Positions 27,712-36,472 of a DNA stretch of 64,000 nucleotides are shown piece by piece. Numbering within the stretch: position 1 is the stretch's first letter; every line of letters begins with the position of its first letter. The stretch comes from Helicobacter pylori_CU (GTDB taxonomy: Bacteria > Campylobacterota > Campylobacteria > Campylobacterales > Helicobacteraceae), in NCBI RefSeq assembly GCF_000259235.1, contig NC_017733.1:868001-932000 (forward strand), written 5' to 3'. The position numbers and the translations under genes were made by a program. The notes beneath the pieces were generated by a model that had not been told where the DNA came from, searched no databases, and saw only the letters and a list, made by a program, of their open reading frames with translations.

Positions 27712-28828
27712 CTAACGCAAACAAAAAGACTCTAGCTTTTTAAAAACCTTAAACAAAACATATTGTATAAGAAATTTTTTATTCAGCCTAGTGTTTAAAA
27801 ATTCAAAAAAACTCTTTTTGTTGTGGTCATTGAGTTCAGTAAAAGTTTCAATTTTACCCACTAAATCCTCAAAAACCAAAGATTCAAAAGAAGTTTTAAA
27901 AGCGACTTGGTGCCATTCTTTAGAATACGGGTAGCCAAAATGCTTCCAAGGCTTTTCATCAGCATAAAAATGCAACATGCAAGCATCAGATTTTTTAGGT
28001 ATCATTTTCGTCCCAACCATGCGTGGATGGACATTATACTTGCAAGGCATTTCTAAAATACGCCCTTGACAAACAAGCACAAATAAATCTTGCTCTGGCA
28101 ACAACAGCCCTTCATCTCTTGTTTTAAAAAAATCAATCAGCTTTTCTTCTAAATGACTCTCCCTCCACAACGCCAAATTGACCAGCATAAAACCTGCATT
28201 AAAAGGGTTTTCATATAGAATTCCCACTTCTTGAAAGCTCAGGCTTTTATGATTGAGTTTGACACCCATTCCCCTAGACCAATTAAGCCGAGATACAAAT
28301 AAATCATTAGCGTTATGAATGCCAAGCAATGAGAGATCTTCTTTGGTCGCTCCAAAATACGCTCCATCCATAGGGATAAAAAAGCTCTCGCTAATATCGC
28401 CCACGAACAAGGTATCCACATCAAACATGATAATTTTTTCATATTGAGAAAAAATACTCGCTAGCAACAAACGGCATAAAATCATTTTAGAAAAACGCTT
28501 TTTAGCAAAAGGATTGAGCCTTAAGAAAAGTTGAGAAACCAATTTAAAAGGGTAAGCGTCATTCTTTGAAATATCACAAAATTCAATACCAGAAAACGCG
28601 CTAAAGGGGGCTATAGTCCGCTTTAATTTTTCTGTATTTTCAGTGCTCAAACTATCCACTAAACAATGGATTTGATAAAAGAGTTTTACCCCATCTCTTT
28701 CTTGTGTGCAAGAAGAAAGCATGGAATATAAACTCACACCCGCAGGGATGCAATAATTATTGTCAAAAGCTACTATTATAGGGATAGTTTGAAATGAGGG
28801 GGGGGGTAACAGATGCGCTAATTTTCAC
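27712..28828 (-). pseudogene. GT8-family LPS-type glycosyltransferase, phase-OFF
   Basis: Retaining glycosyltransferase family 8 protein of the kind used for LPS core or O-chain synthesis, cytoplasmic face of the inner membrane. IPIIVAFDNNYCIPAGVSLYSML is the family start; the nucleotide-sugar/metal site is MFDVDTLFVGD (DxD). DLFVLVCQGRILEMPCKYN and PWKHFGYP follow. The only credible start is GTG at 28828, five bases after AAGGAG. From there the frame reads KISASVT and enters a C9 tract (28798-28806). Nine Cs shift it to an early TAA, while eight would join it to the catalytic frame. The gene is therefore switched off by slippage rather than decayed. It lies between vacA and fecE, a position I associate with GT8 genes in some strains. 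Confidence 0.8.
28798..28806. repeat. C9 phase-variation tract of the GT8 gene
   Basis: Nine Gs on plus (nine Cs on the coding strand), nine codons after the GTG start. C8 or C11 would be in frame; C9 is out of frame. Confidence 0.75.
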
Positions 28829-28891
28829 ATAAACTCCTTGAAAATAAAAATAAACGAAACATTATAACTCAAAATCCCCTATTTTCAACCC

Positions 28892-29662
28892 CTACAACGC
28901 ATACACTACAAGCTTATCATCATGCCAGATCGCTTCTAGGGGCGTGTCATAGAGCGCGCTTAAATTGTGTGAAGTCATAGCGATTGGCGTGGAAGCTTGC
29001 AAAAAAAGTTTTTTATCTTTGAGCATGACCACATGCGTGGAGTGCCTGGCAACCAAATTCGGGTCATGGATATTGACTAAAACGCTCAATTCTCGTTTTT
29101 TCATCTCATCTTTAATCGCATCAAAAAAAAGGGCTTGGTTTTTTAAATCTAAAGCGCTCGTAGGCTCATCCAGTAACAATAAAGGCGTTCTTTGCAACAA
29201 ACTTCTGGCTAAAAGCACCATTTGCCTCTGCCCGCCGGACAAATCATTGATGCCTTGATCTTTTAAGGCCTCTAAATCCAAGCGCTCTAAAACGCTAATG
29301 GCTTCTTTAATGTGCTTAGCTTTAGGCATAGCGAACAGATTCAAATGCGTCGCCTTCCCCATTAAAACAAAATCTAGCACGCTGAAATTAAACGCATAAT
29401 ATTCCACTTGGGGGATATAAGCGATCAGTTTAGCTTTTTCATAAGGCTTTAAGGGTAAAATATCCTTGTTGCACGCTTTAATTTCGGTTTCTTCTAAAGG
29501 CTTTAAAAGCCCTAAAAGGCATTTTAAAAGCGTGGTTTTACCGGAGCCATTAGGCGCTAAAATGCTGGTGATGCTGTTTTTTGGCACGCTAAAACTCAAT
29601 TTATCCAAAATGAGTTTTTGAGAATATTTAAAGGACAGGTTTTTAACTTCTAAGACCATCAC
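28892..29662 (-). CDS. fecE: ABC transporter ATP-binding protein, Fe(III)-dicitrate type
   Basis: Cytoplasmic ATPase of a FecCD/BtuCD-type importer for iron chelates. The 256-residue protein has Walker A APNGSGKTTLLK, the signature LSGGQRQMV, and Walker B LLLLDEPTSALD with an H-loop in NIHDPNL. It overlaps the permease gene by 4 bp (ATGA-type junction), so the two are translationally coupled. The substrate is inferred from family and from the usual H. pylori annotation; the periplasmic binding protein is not encoded here. Confidence 0.9.
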   Translation of the reverse strand: MMVLEVKNLSFKYSQKLILDKLSFSVPKNSITSILAPNGSGKTTLLKCLLGLLKPLEETEIKACNKDILPLKPYEKAKLIAYIPQVEYYAFNFSVLDFVLMGKATHLNLFAMPKAKHIKEAISVLERLDLEALKDQGINDLSGGQRQMVLLARSLLQRTPLLLLDEPTSALDLKNQALFFDAIKDEMKKRELSVLVNIHDPNLVARHSTHVVMLKDKKLFLQASTPIAMTSHNLSALYDTPLEAIWHDDKLVVYAL

Positions 29663-30642
29663 ACCCCCCTAGTCCTAAACAAAAGCCACAAGAAAAAAGG
29701 CGCTCCTAAAACGCTTGTCGCAATGCCTACCGGCAAATCATAGGGGGTAATGGTTTTAGCCACCACATCCGCTAAAAGCAAGAAAAACGCTCCCATTAAC
29801 AAAGAGCTTAAAAGTAGTTTTTGCAAATTCGCCCCAAAAAACAATCTCGCCACATGCGGAATGACCAACCCAATCCAGCCAATCGTGCCGGACACGCTCA
29901 CCGCTAAAGCGCTCGCCACGCTCACGCACACCAAACAAAGCGATCGCAACAGCACCGGGTTAATCCCCAAGCTCAAACTTTGCGCATCGCTCAAGCTCAA
30001 TAAATTGATGCGCCACCTTAACAAAAAGAGCGGGATAAAGCCCAAAGACAGCCCTATGAAAGCGATCAAGCAATCCTTATAACTGCTTAAAGACAAGCTC
30101 CCTAAAAGCCACACGACAATCGCTTGCGCTTTTTGGGGGATCACAAAGAATTTGATCGCTCCAGCTAACGCACTTAAAAACGCACTCAACACCACCCCTG
30201 AAAGCACCAACGAAAGGACGGAATTACCCAAAACCCTATTCATCGCCAAAACAGCAAGGCTGGCTAAAATCGCCCCAAAGAACGCCAAAATCGCAATATT
30301 AGACTCCACTACCGCTATCGCCATCGCCACGCCTAGCATCGCCCCGCTAGAAATCCCTAATAAAAAGGGATCGACTAAGGGGTTTCTAAAAATCGTTTGC
30401 ATCACCACCCCACTTCCGGACAAACTCGCCCCCACTAAAAGCGCTAAAATCACTCGTGGTAATCGTATTTCTAAAATAATAACACTTAAAGAGCTCAGTT
30501 CTTCATTGTGCAAAAAGTGGTTTTTCACATTCAGGCACACTTCTTGCCATTCTTCCAAACTCAAAGACTCCCCTCCAAACAACAGCACCAACACCGCTAA
30601 AATCACACAAGCTAATGCAATATGATAGGTTTTAAGCATCAC
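29659..30642 (-). CDS. fecD: ABC transporter permease, Fe(III)-dicitrate type
   Basis: FecCD-family permease of the inner membrane, 327 residues with about nine to ten hydrophobic helices. The family motifs are EIRLPRVILALLVGASLSGSG near residue 60, NPLVDPFLLGISSGAMLG, and GTIGWIGLVIPHVAR, the conserved FecCD segment that contacts the ATPase. It overlaps the SDR gene by 11 bp upstream and fecE by 4 bp downstream, giving an SDR-fecD-fecE operon. A single permease gene suggests a homodimeric channel. Confidence 0.9.
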   Translation of the reverse strand: MMLKTYHIALACVILAVLVLLFGGESLSLEEWQEVCLNVKNHFLHNEELSSLSVIILEIRLPRVILALLVGASLSGSGVVMQTIFRNPLVDPFLLGISSGAMLGVAMAIAVVESNIAILAFFGAILASLAVLAMNRVLGNSVLSLVLSGVVLSAFLSALAGAIKFFVIPQKAQAIVVWLLGSLSLSSYKDCLIAFIGLSLGFIPLFLLRWRINLLSLSDAQSLSLGINPVLLRSLCLVCVSVASALAVSVSGTIGWIGLVIPHVARLFFGANLQKLLLSSLLMGAFFLLLADVVAKTITPYDLPVGIATSVLGAPFFLWLLFRTRGV

Positions 30643-31489
30643 GCTTCCTTTTAAGAACGATTAATCTGAACAAAGAATCATACCAGCTACTTGGGAGGAT
30701 TCTATACAACGCCAACAACAATTGGGTTTTTAAGCCGATCAAATAGCGGGCCTTGATTTTTTGACTCATACTAAGAAAAACGATTTTTTGTGCCACGGCT
30801 TTAGGGCTTAGGGCGTTTTGATACACGCCAGAATAAAAATTTTTGGTTTTTTCTAAATCCAAAGCATAAACGCTATCTTTTCGCTCATCGTTTTCAAAAG
30901 CGGTTTTTTCCCAATTGCTTTTCACCGGGCCTGGCTCAATCAAACACACTTGAATGTTAAAGGGTTTGAACTCTAAACGCAAGGCATCGCTATAAGCTTC
31001 TAGGGCATGCTTACTCGCACTGTAATGGCCTAAAAAGAGCATGCTCACACGCCCCGCTATGGAAGAAAGGTTAAAAATCTTAGAATGGGGCTTGTTTTTT
31101 AATAAGGGCAAACAAAACTGCACCACTTCACAAAGAGCGAAAAAATTCACGCCAAATTGTTTTTTAACCTCTTCAATAGGCGTGTCTTCTACGCTCCCAA
31201 ACACTCCATAACCGGCGGAATTGATCAAAACATCGCAATGATCTTCTTTAGCGCTGATGTTTAAAAACACTTCTTTTAAAGCGTTAGAATCGCTCACATC
31301 AATATCAACGCACTCGCATAACGCATGGTTTAACGCCACGCACAAAGTCGCATGCCTAGAGAGTGCATAGACCTTATACCCTTGATCTAACAGCATTAAC
31401 GCGCACTCTAACCCAATCCCAGAACTCGCCCCAGTGATAACCGCCACCTTTTGGCTTTCTTTTTTTTCTTCTTTCTCTCCAACGCCCAT
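30632..31489 (-). CDS. short-chain dehydrogenase/reductase
   Basis: Classical-type SDR oxidoreductase, NAD(P)(H)-dependent and cytoplasmic. The 285-residue protein has the cofactor loop VAVITGASSGIGLE (TGxxxGxG), the NSAG segment LINSAGYGVFG, and the catalytic Ser-Tyr-Lys set in FNLSSIAG and GHYSASKHALE. The C-terminal part is basic and hydrophobic (LFRLIVLKRKR), possibly membrane associated. Substrate unknown. It is the promoter-proximal gene of the fecD-fecE unit. The N-terminal MGVGEKEEKKESQ is a charged extension, so the start could be a few codons further in. Confidence 0.85.
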   Translation of the reverse strand: MGVGEKEEKKESQKVAVITGASSGIGLECALMLLDQGYKVYALSRHATLCVALNHALCECVDIDVSDSNALKEVFLNISAKEDHCDVLINSAGYGVFGSVEDTPIEEVKKQFGVNFFALCEVVQFCLPLLKNKPHSKIFNLSSIAGRVSMLFLGHYSASKHALEAYSDALRLEFKPFNIQVCLIEPGPVKSNWEKTAFENDERKDSVYALDLEKTKNFYSGVYQNALSPKAVAQKIVFLSMSQKIKARYLIGLKTQLLLALYRILPSSWYDSLFRLIVLKRKRDA

Positions 31490-31577
31490 TCTCTAACGCT
31501 AACCCTCTTATTATTTTTATAATGCCTCTAATATTCACTCAATATTACTTAATTTTTACTAACATATAGTTCTTGGA

Positions 31578-31597
31578 ATGTTTTTTACAAAAAACAT
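31578..31597. repeat. 20-bp palindrome upstream of the thioesterase gene
   Basis: Perfect dyad ATGTTTTTT-AC-AAAAAACAT in the leader region. It could be an operator or the end of the convergently oriented upstream sequence; no regulator is identifiable. Confidence 0.4.
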
Positions 31598-31628
31598 TTT
31601 TAACACCAATTTTAATTAAGGAGAAACA

Positions 31629-32153
31629 ATGCCTCAAATACAATCATCGCATTCCAATCATTTTGATTTTACTATAGACACAGCGGATCGCACTAAATTA
31701 TTGATGAGCTATTTAGTCGTGCCTACAACCGCTAATTTCAACAACGTCATGCATGGGGGGGAATTATTGAATTTATTGGATAAAGTGGCTTATGTGTGTT
31801 CGACTCGTTATTGCGCTAAAGGAACGGTCACTTTAAGCGTGGATGGGGTTACTTTTAAATACCCCATTCCTGTAGGGAATTTGCTCACTTTTTTAGCCAG
31901 CATCAATTATGTAGGGAACACTTCATGCGAAGTGGGGATTAAGGTTTTGAGCGAAGATATTAAAACTCGTGAAATCACGCACACCAATTCATGCTATTTC
32001 ACCATGGTGGCTGTAGAAAATGGCAAACCCACCCCCATGCCTAAATACGAGCCTAAAACAGAGGTTGAAATCCGCCGTTATGAAGGGGCTTTGAAGCGTA
32101 AGGAAATGCGCACACGAGGGTATTTAAAAAGCGGGAAACACGAGGGTGTTTAA
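31629..32153 (+). CDS. acyl-CoA thioesterase (hotdog fold)
   Basis: Cytoplasmic acyl-CoA hydrolase of the YciA/BACH-type hotdog family, 174 residues. The motif FNNVMHGGELLNLLDKVAYV contains the conserved HGG and acidic residue of the active site, and SVDGVTFKYPIPVGNLLTF is the second conserved block. The ATG follows TTAAGGAGAAACA, a strong SD. An inverted repeat with A/T arms (31578-31597) lies 30 bp upstream. A 7-bp hairpin follows the stop. It is monocistronic. Confidence 0.92.
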   Translation: MPQIQSSHSNHFDFTIDTADRTKLLMSYLVVPTTANFNNVMHGGELLNLLDKVAYVCSTRYCAKGTVTLSVDGVTFKYPIPVGNLLTFLASINYVGNTSCEVGIKVLSEDIKTREITHTNSCYFTMVAVENGKPTPMPKYEPKTEVEIRRYEGALKRKEMRTRGYLKSGKHEGV

Positions 32154-32191
32154 AAAGTAAAAAGCATGAGGGGTGTTTTAACCCTGAATTT

Positions 32192-32210
32192 TACCCCTAA
32201 AAAAGGGGTA
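32192..32210 (+). terminator. hairpin after the thioesterase gene
   Basis: TACCCCT (32192-32198) and AGGGGTA (32204-32210) form a 7-bp stem with an A-rich loop, 38 bp after the stop codon. Confidence 0.5.
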
Positions 32211-32362
32211 GTTGGTTTGAGCGGTTAGTTTAAGCGTTATAAATTGTGTGGGTGGATTAAAACAGCTCGTTGTGACTGCATGAGTCATAAAAAAGCGTTA
32301 TTTTTCACTCTATAAACGCCAAAAACTTTAAAGATTCGGCTAAACGCTAGGATTTCACAATC

Positions 32363-32623
32363 TCAAGTAAAACCGCCAAAGTCCTCCACCTTAAACGCTT
32401 TAATACCCCTAACAGATTTTTTAATCCACTCAATTTGAGAGAGTTTATTGATCGCTTTATAGACTTGTGCTAGAGTGTTTTCTTTAGAATAATTAACATA
32501 AACGCTCCCTTGAGTGTTTTCAAACCCTAATAGCTCTAATTCTTGCCTTAAATCATCATAGGCTTGTAAGGTTCTTTTGTATTCTTTTTAAAATCTCAAT
32601 CTTTAAACCAAACGCTATAACAT
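32363..32623 (-). pseudogene. vapD: vapD pseudogene (VapD-family toxin)
   Basis: VapD is an endoribonuclease related to Cas2 and a toxin in some TA pairs. The 3' part reads cleanly as AYDDLRQELELLGFENTQG, then SVYVNYSKENTLAQVYKAINK, then LSQIEWIKKSVRGIKAF and FGGFT-stop, closely matching H. pylori VapD. The N-terminal IAFGLKIEILK lies in a different frame: the A5 run in attttaaaaagaatac is out of phase with the rest (four or seven As would restore it). The ATG at 32623 is also out of frame with the first codons. At least two lesions, so no product. Confidence 0.75.
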
Positions 32624-32930
32624 GCCTTTTCAAATCTCTACTATTTGATTTCTCTTTTTTTAGCTCGTTTGTAAGATCATCTAAACCCTCCATTTTAATA
32701 AGTTCAACCCCACTTAACGCCTCCCTCAAGTTCCAATTGATTGATCAAGTTGAATTGTGGAGGTCATTAGACCCCACTAACACGCCCAAGCTATCCTTTA
32801 GCGAACCATTCAACCAACAACAATTCCAAGATAACAAGCCAGCCCTACACGATAGGGATAACGACCAACTATGGCAAGCTAAACTATATTAAAATAGGGC
32901 TAAATCAAAACTTTAACGCTAATGTAGGCA
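32624..32930. other. gene debris between vapD pseudogene and antitoxin gene
   Basis: On the minus strand a frame reading KMEGLDDLTNELKKEK runs into the vapD N-terminal frame. On the plus strand about 60 codons are open (WRSLDPTNTPKLSFSEPF, ending QLWQAKLY-stop near 32892) without a recognisable start or family. Both look like fragments of genes lost from this variable locus. The two frames cannot both be real. Confidence 0.35.
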
Positions 32931-32992
32931 CTAATCAAGGCTACCCCTTTTTAATAAGTTTTTTAAAATCTTTTTTGAAAAGGATATGGTGC
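32931..32992 (-). pseudogene. N-terminal stub of a RelE/YafQ-type toxin
   Basis: Immediately after the antitoxin stop the minus strand reads LSTISFSKKILKNLLKRG and then stops at TAG. The position and the TI.SKK..K..K..L pattern fit the N-terminus of the H. pylori RelE/YafQ-family toxins (HP0892/HP0894 type). There is no start codon and about 65 residues are missing. Short match, so tentative. Confidence 0.35.
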
Positions 32993-33361
32993 TTAATTTT
33001 CAGCATTCACTTCCTTTTTGATTTCATTGGCCCATGCAGAAAAATCTTCAATAACCTCTAAATTTTCGCCATTTAATGCTTCTCTCATGGCTTGTTGCGT
33101 TTCAAGGTTTGGGATCTCATGCCCCAAACAACAACCTCTTTTATCATCAAAAGCTTGGCTGATTTTTTGCAAGAGTTCATTTAATGCGTCTATTTTATCC
33201 TTAAAGTTTTGATCCCTTTTTTCCAATTCTTTAGCCATTTTTTCTTTAAAAGAAACTCTATCATTTTGCATCTTTTTGATTTTTCGCTCTAATTGATGGA
33301 TTAAATTAAAAAGCTGTCTTTGGCTGTATTTTGTGTAGTCTTTGTTGGTGGTATTTGGCAT
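32993..33361 (-). CDS. orphan antitoxin, RelB/DinJ-like C-terminus with coiled coil
   Basis: A 122-residue protein starting MPNTTNKDYTKYSQRQLF at ATG 33361 (SD AAGGAATAAAC); the longer upstream frame has no SD. Residues about 15-80 are a charged coiled coil (LERKIKKMQNDR). The C-terminus IPNLETQQAMREALNGENLE resembles the RelB/DinJ toxin-binding region, where IPNxxTxxAL is typical. It corresponds to the antitoxin of the H. pylori YafQ-like TA loci (HP0893/HP0895 type). Only a stub of the partner toxin follows, so it appears to be an orphan. Confidence 0.65.
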   Translation of the reverse strand: MPNTTNKDYTKYSQRQLFNLIHQLERKIKKMQNDRVSFKEKMAKELEKRDQNFKDKIDALNELLQKISQAFDDKRGCCLGHEIPNLETQQAMREALNGENLEVIEDFSAWANEIKKEVNAEN

Positions 33362-33469
33362 GTTTATTCCTTTAAAATATAATATCAGTTCATTATAGCG
33401 CAAGCGATAGAGCAAGATTAAAAAGGCTAGAAAAATCAAAAACTTTGTTTTGTGAAAAAACTTAAAGAT

Positions 33470-34140
33470 TGAAAAGCGGATTGGGAAGTCAGTGAAAAAG
33501 ATTAAAGATTAAAAGATTAAAAGTAAAAAACTTAAAGACTAAAAGCGGAGCTAGAAATCAATGAAAAGTCAGTGAAAAGATAAAAGATCTGTTAGTAAAA
33601 AATTTTAAAAAAGTTTAAAAGAATAAAAGTTCTGTGAGTGAAAAATAATCGTTTTGGCTCTCATTTTATAATAAAACGCATTTTCTTAAAAGTGTAGTGG
33701 GTATTTGAAACCATTCTCCCCCTTTTAATCTCCAACTTAAACCCCCTATATAAAGGAGCGCTTTTTAAAAACTATCGCTTAAATTAGCGTCAAGTTTTCC
33801 AATAAATAATTATCAAAAACGCTAAAAAGGATTTTTCATCAAAATCCCCAAAAAAACAAAGTGTTTAAGAAAAGAGGGTTTAAGAAAAGAAATCTCTCAA
33901 TAAGAAACCCCCTAAAAAAAAGAGGATTTAAGAGAGAGGGTTCAAAAGAAAAAAGATTTTTCATTAAAATCCCCAAAAAAAACAAAGGGTTCAAAAACAG
34001 AGAATTTAAAACAAAGGGTTCAAAAAAAAGAGAGTTTAAAAAACAAAGGCTTCAAAAAAATTAAACCCCTCCAAAAAAAAAGGCTTCAAAAGAAACCCCC
34101 CAAAAAAAGAGGGTTAAAAAAGGGAGTTTCACAAAGGGTT
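33470..34140. repeat. low-complexity purine-rich region downstream of babB
   Basis: No gene is supported in this stretch of about 670 bp. 33470-33650 has loose repeats of the type aaagattaaaag/agtgaaaag. 33855-34135 consists of degenerate repeats of ggtttaagaaaag / ggttcaaaaaaag interspersed with cccctaaaaaaa. The plus-strand frame of 67 codons here encodes only F, K, R, G and N-rich repeats and has no SD, so I do not treat it as coding. Confidence 0.6.
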
Positions 34141-34148
34141 TTAAGCTT

Positions 34149-36344
34149 TTAGTAAGCGAACACATAATTCAAATACACGCTATAGAGCCTGCGGTATTTG
34201 AGTTCAGCCCCCATAAAGGAATAATAGTTCGTGTTGATGGTGGGGATCTTCACGCCTAATTCAATCCCATGCTGAGCCACATGATCGCTGTCTTTTTTCT
34301 TAGGTCTGGCCAAATTCATTCTCACTCCCATGTTGAATAAGAATTGGAAGTTCGCCACGTTCATTTTAGCGTTATAGACGTTATTCATGGTGGCTAAATT
34401 CACATACTCAGAATTAAGCCATGAAGTCCCCGCTAACGCAATCCCTCCAAAAAGCCCCACGGAAAGCTTGTTGTTTTTGCCTAAGAAATTGGTGGCTTTA
34501 TCGTTGATGAAATTATAAAGAGCGTCCGCTCCAAAACCATAAGTCCATACATCAGAAGCCGAGTTGAAGAAGCTGGATTTAATGAACGCATGGTTGTAAT
34601 CAAAGAAGCCGTAATACCTAGCGCCCCATTTTCTTTTTTGGCCAAAGAATTGTTTGTAGCCTACTTGGATACCGATCCCATTCATGGCACCATTGTTGGT
34701 TTGAGAGCTGACGATTCCCACTTTCCTAAAGGGGTTTCGTCCTAGTTCTTGGTTGATGGTTTGGATTTGGTTGTAAGAGTTTTGATTCAAGTAGTAGTTG
34801 GTCTCTATGCCTTGCGGGCTATAGGGGTTATTCTTTTTGCTCACCGCATTTTGCAAGCTTTGCGCGTTAGGGATGCTAGAGAGCGCAGTAGTGATGCTGT
34901 TATAGGTGTTGCCCAATTCGTTGTATCTAGATTTGAAATTCACTAAAGTGTCAGCGATGTTTTCGGCTTGCTGTATTTGCTGCTCTTGAGTGCCAAAGTG
35001 AGCGATGCTGTTGTTTAAATTCGTTATGGTTTGTTCCACATAGGCGCAACCAGAAGCGAAAGTTTGAGTGGTCACTGTGCCAGGAGCTGAACCTTGTGTG
35101 CCACCAGTGCCAGCGGTTGATTTGTTGTTACAGGTGGCTAAAAAGCCTGTAACAAAATTTTTAAAATTCCCGCTAAGATTGTCTGGGTTAATGGTTTGCC
35201 CCACCTGATGGGATAAATTGAGCATTTTGGCTTGCGCTTGCGCGTTAGCGAGCATGCCTTGCGCAAAGCTAGCGTCCATGAAAGGGTTGAAAGGCTTGCC
35301 ATTACTGCCTCCCACTGGAGTTGTTTGCTCATTGCTGTTAATGGCGCTCGTTTGATTGACTAGCTCTTGCGCGTCCGTGATCATCTTTTGGATCGCGCTG
35401 ATTTCTTGTGAAAAAGCACCGCATATTTTCCCAGTAGTAGTAGAGAATTTTGGGGCGTTAGCCTCACTACTATTATTAGCATGGAAATACGGGCATGCTT
35501 CGTTGATGGTGTTGATGAGCGTGCTCGCTTGCGCTAAGAGCGCTTGAGCGCTATCAGGCACACCGTCTAATTTGTTAGTGATTTCGGTTGTGCTATTAAC
35601 GACTTTTGAATGGATCGTGGTGGTTACGGTTTTGCCGTCTATGGTTTGGGTTTCAGTCTTGGTTCCGCTATTTTGATTGCTTACACCTGTAACTCCTGGC
35701 GAGCAGTTATCATTCCCTTTCCCTGAGCATGTGTAGGTGTAGGTTACATTCACTGTTCCGTTACTTTCTTTGAGCGCGGGCAAGCCATTTTTTAACGCCG
35801 TTTGGAGGATCTGATAGGCTTCGTTAAGCTTTTTAAAATTCCCAATGCTCATAGGGGCGTAGTATCCAGGACTATACCCGTTCAAAGAACAAGTGATGGA
35901 AGTGGATTGATGCCCTGGCTCGTTGTTGAAGATGGTCGTGGAAGAGATGCTTTTTTGACCATTGGCGTTACCGCCGCATTGCGTCACATAGCCCACGACA
36001 TTCCAAAACCCCACCGCCGCGTTGATCGCTAAAAGCACGGCCTGATACGCTGGGGAGTTGGCTTTATCGCCGATCAAATTCTTCGCGCTCGCGCCTAGAT
36101 TTTCACGCACCGCATTAATCGCACTCGGATCAGCGGACAATTTGATAAGGGTGTTTAGGGTGCTGTATCGGGTCAAAAGGTTGTTCAAACTTTCATAACG
36201 ATCGGAAAGATCTTGGATGCCTTTAGTGTTTGTTACCATTTGAGCGGCTTCACCGATTTGATAGCCTACGCTTGTGTAAAAGCCGTCGTCTTCAGCGTGG
36301 AGCAAAAACGAGAGAGAGAGAGAGAGTAAAAGGGTTTTTTTCAT
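34149..36344 (-). CDS. babB: Bab-family outer membrane adhesin, babB type, phase-ON
   Basis: Hop-family outer-membrane protein paralogous to the Lewis-b-binding adhesin BabA. The 731-residue protein starts MKKTLLLSLSLSFLLHAEDDG; the CT-repeat-encoded LSLSLS signal peptide is typical of babB. The mature N-terminus FYTSVGYQIGEAAQMV is shared by BabA and BabB. The central region (cysteine pairs, CPYFHANN) resembles BabA/BabB variable domains, and the C-terminal barrel ends LYSVYLNYVFAY with terminal Tyr. ATG 36344 is six bases after AAGGAG; the ATG one codon upstream is too close. Eight CT repeats keep the frame open. Genomic position (beside tRNA-Met/tRNA-Gln and hypD) is one of the known bab loci. 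A babA/babB chimera is possible; receptor specificity cannot be read. Confidence 0.85.
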   Translation of the reverse strand: MKKTLLLSLSLSFLLHAEDDGFYTSVGYQIGEAAQMVTNTKGIQDLSDRYESLNNLLTRYSTLNTLIKLSADPSAINAVRENLGASAKNLIGDKANSPAYQAVLLAINAAVGFWNVVGYVTQCGGNANGQKSISSTTIFNNEPGHQSTSITCSLNGYSPGYYAPMSIGNFKKLNEAYQILQTALKNGLPALKESNGTVNVTYTYTCSGKGNDNCSPGVTGVSNQNSGTKTETQTIDGKTVTTTIHSKVVNSTTEITNKLDGVPDSAQALLAQASTLINTINEACPYFHANNSSEANAPKFSTTTGKICGAFSQEISAIQKMITDAQELVNQTSAINSNEQTTPVGGSNGKPFNPFMDASFAQGMLANAQAQAKMLNLSHQVGQTINPDNLSGNFKNFVTGFLATCNNKSTAGTGGTQGSAPGTVTTQTFASGCAYVEQTITNLNNSIAHFGTQEQQIQQAENIADTLVNFKSRYNELGNTYNSITTALSSIPNAQSLQNAVSKKNNPYSPQGIETNYYLNQNSYNQIQTINQELGRNPFRKVGIVSSQTNNGAMNGIGIQVGYKQFFGQKRKWGARYYGFFDYNHAFIKSSFFNSASDVWTYGFGADALYNFINDKATNFLGKNNKLSVGLFGGIALAGTSWLNSEYVNLATMNNVYNAKMNVANFQFLFNMGVRMNLARPKKKDSDHVAQHGIELGVKIPTINTNYYSFMGAELKYRRLYSVYLNYVFAY
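36311..36326. repeat. (CT)8 phase-variation tract in babB signal sequence
   Basis: Eight CT dinucleotides on the coding strand give LLSLSLS in frame with the barrel protein, so the gene is ON in this sequence. Confidence 0.85.
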
Positions 36345-36443
36345 CATATTCTCCTTTTTGGATTGAATTGGATTAGTATTAGGGATTTCATACATTCATT
36401 AGATTTGCATTAGAATGCATTTGCATTAGAATGTATTCGGAGT

Positions 36444-36472
36444 ATTATAGCATAAAGCGTTTTTTTTTTTTT
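36444..36472 (-). promoter_or_regulatory. babB promoter with A13 tract
   Basis: Minus-strand -10 TATAAT at 36444-36449 (gcTATAATactcc). An A13 homopolymer (36460-36472) sits 10 nt upstream, covering the -35 to -22 region. Length changes there would alter promoter geometry, as reported for other H. pylori adhesin promoters. Confidence 0.65.

Noticed and set aside
33861..34064. 67-codon plus-strand ORF of F, K, R and G repeats
   Set aside because: It lies in degenerate purine-rich repeats, has no SD or promoter and shows only repeat-derived composition.
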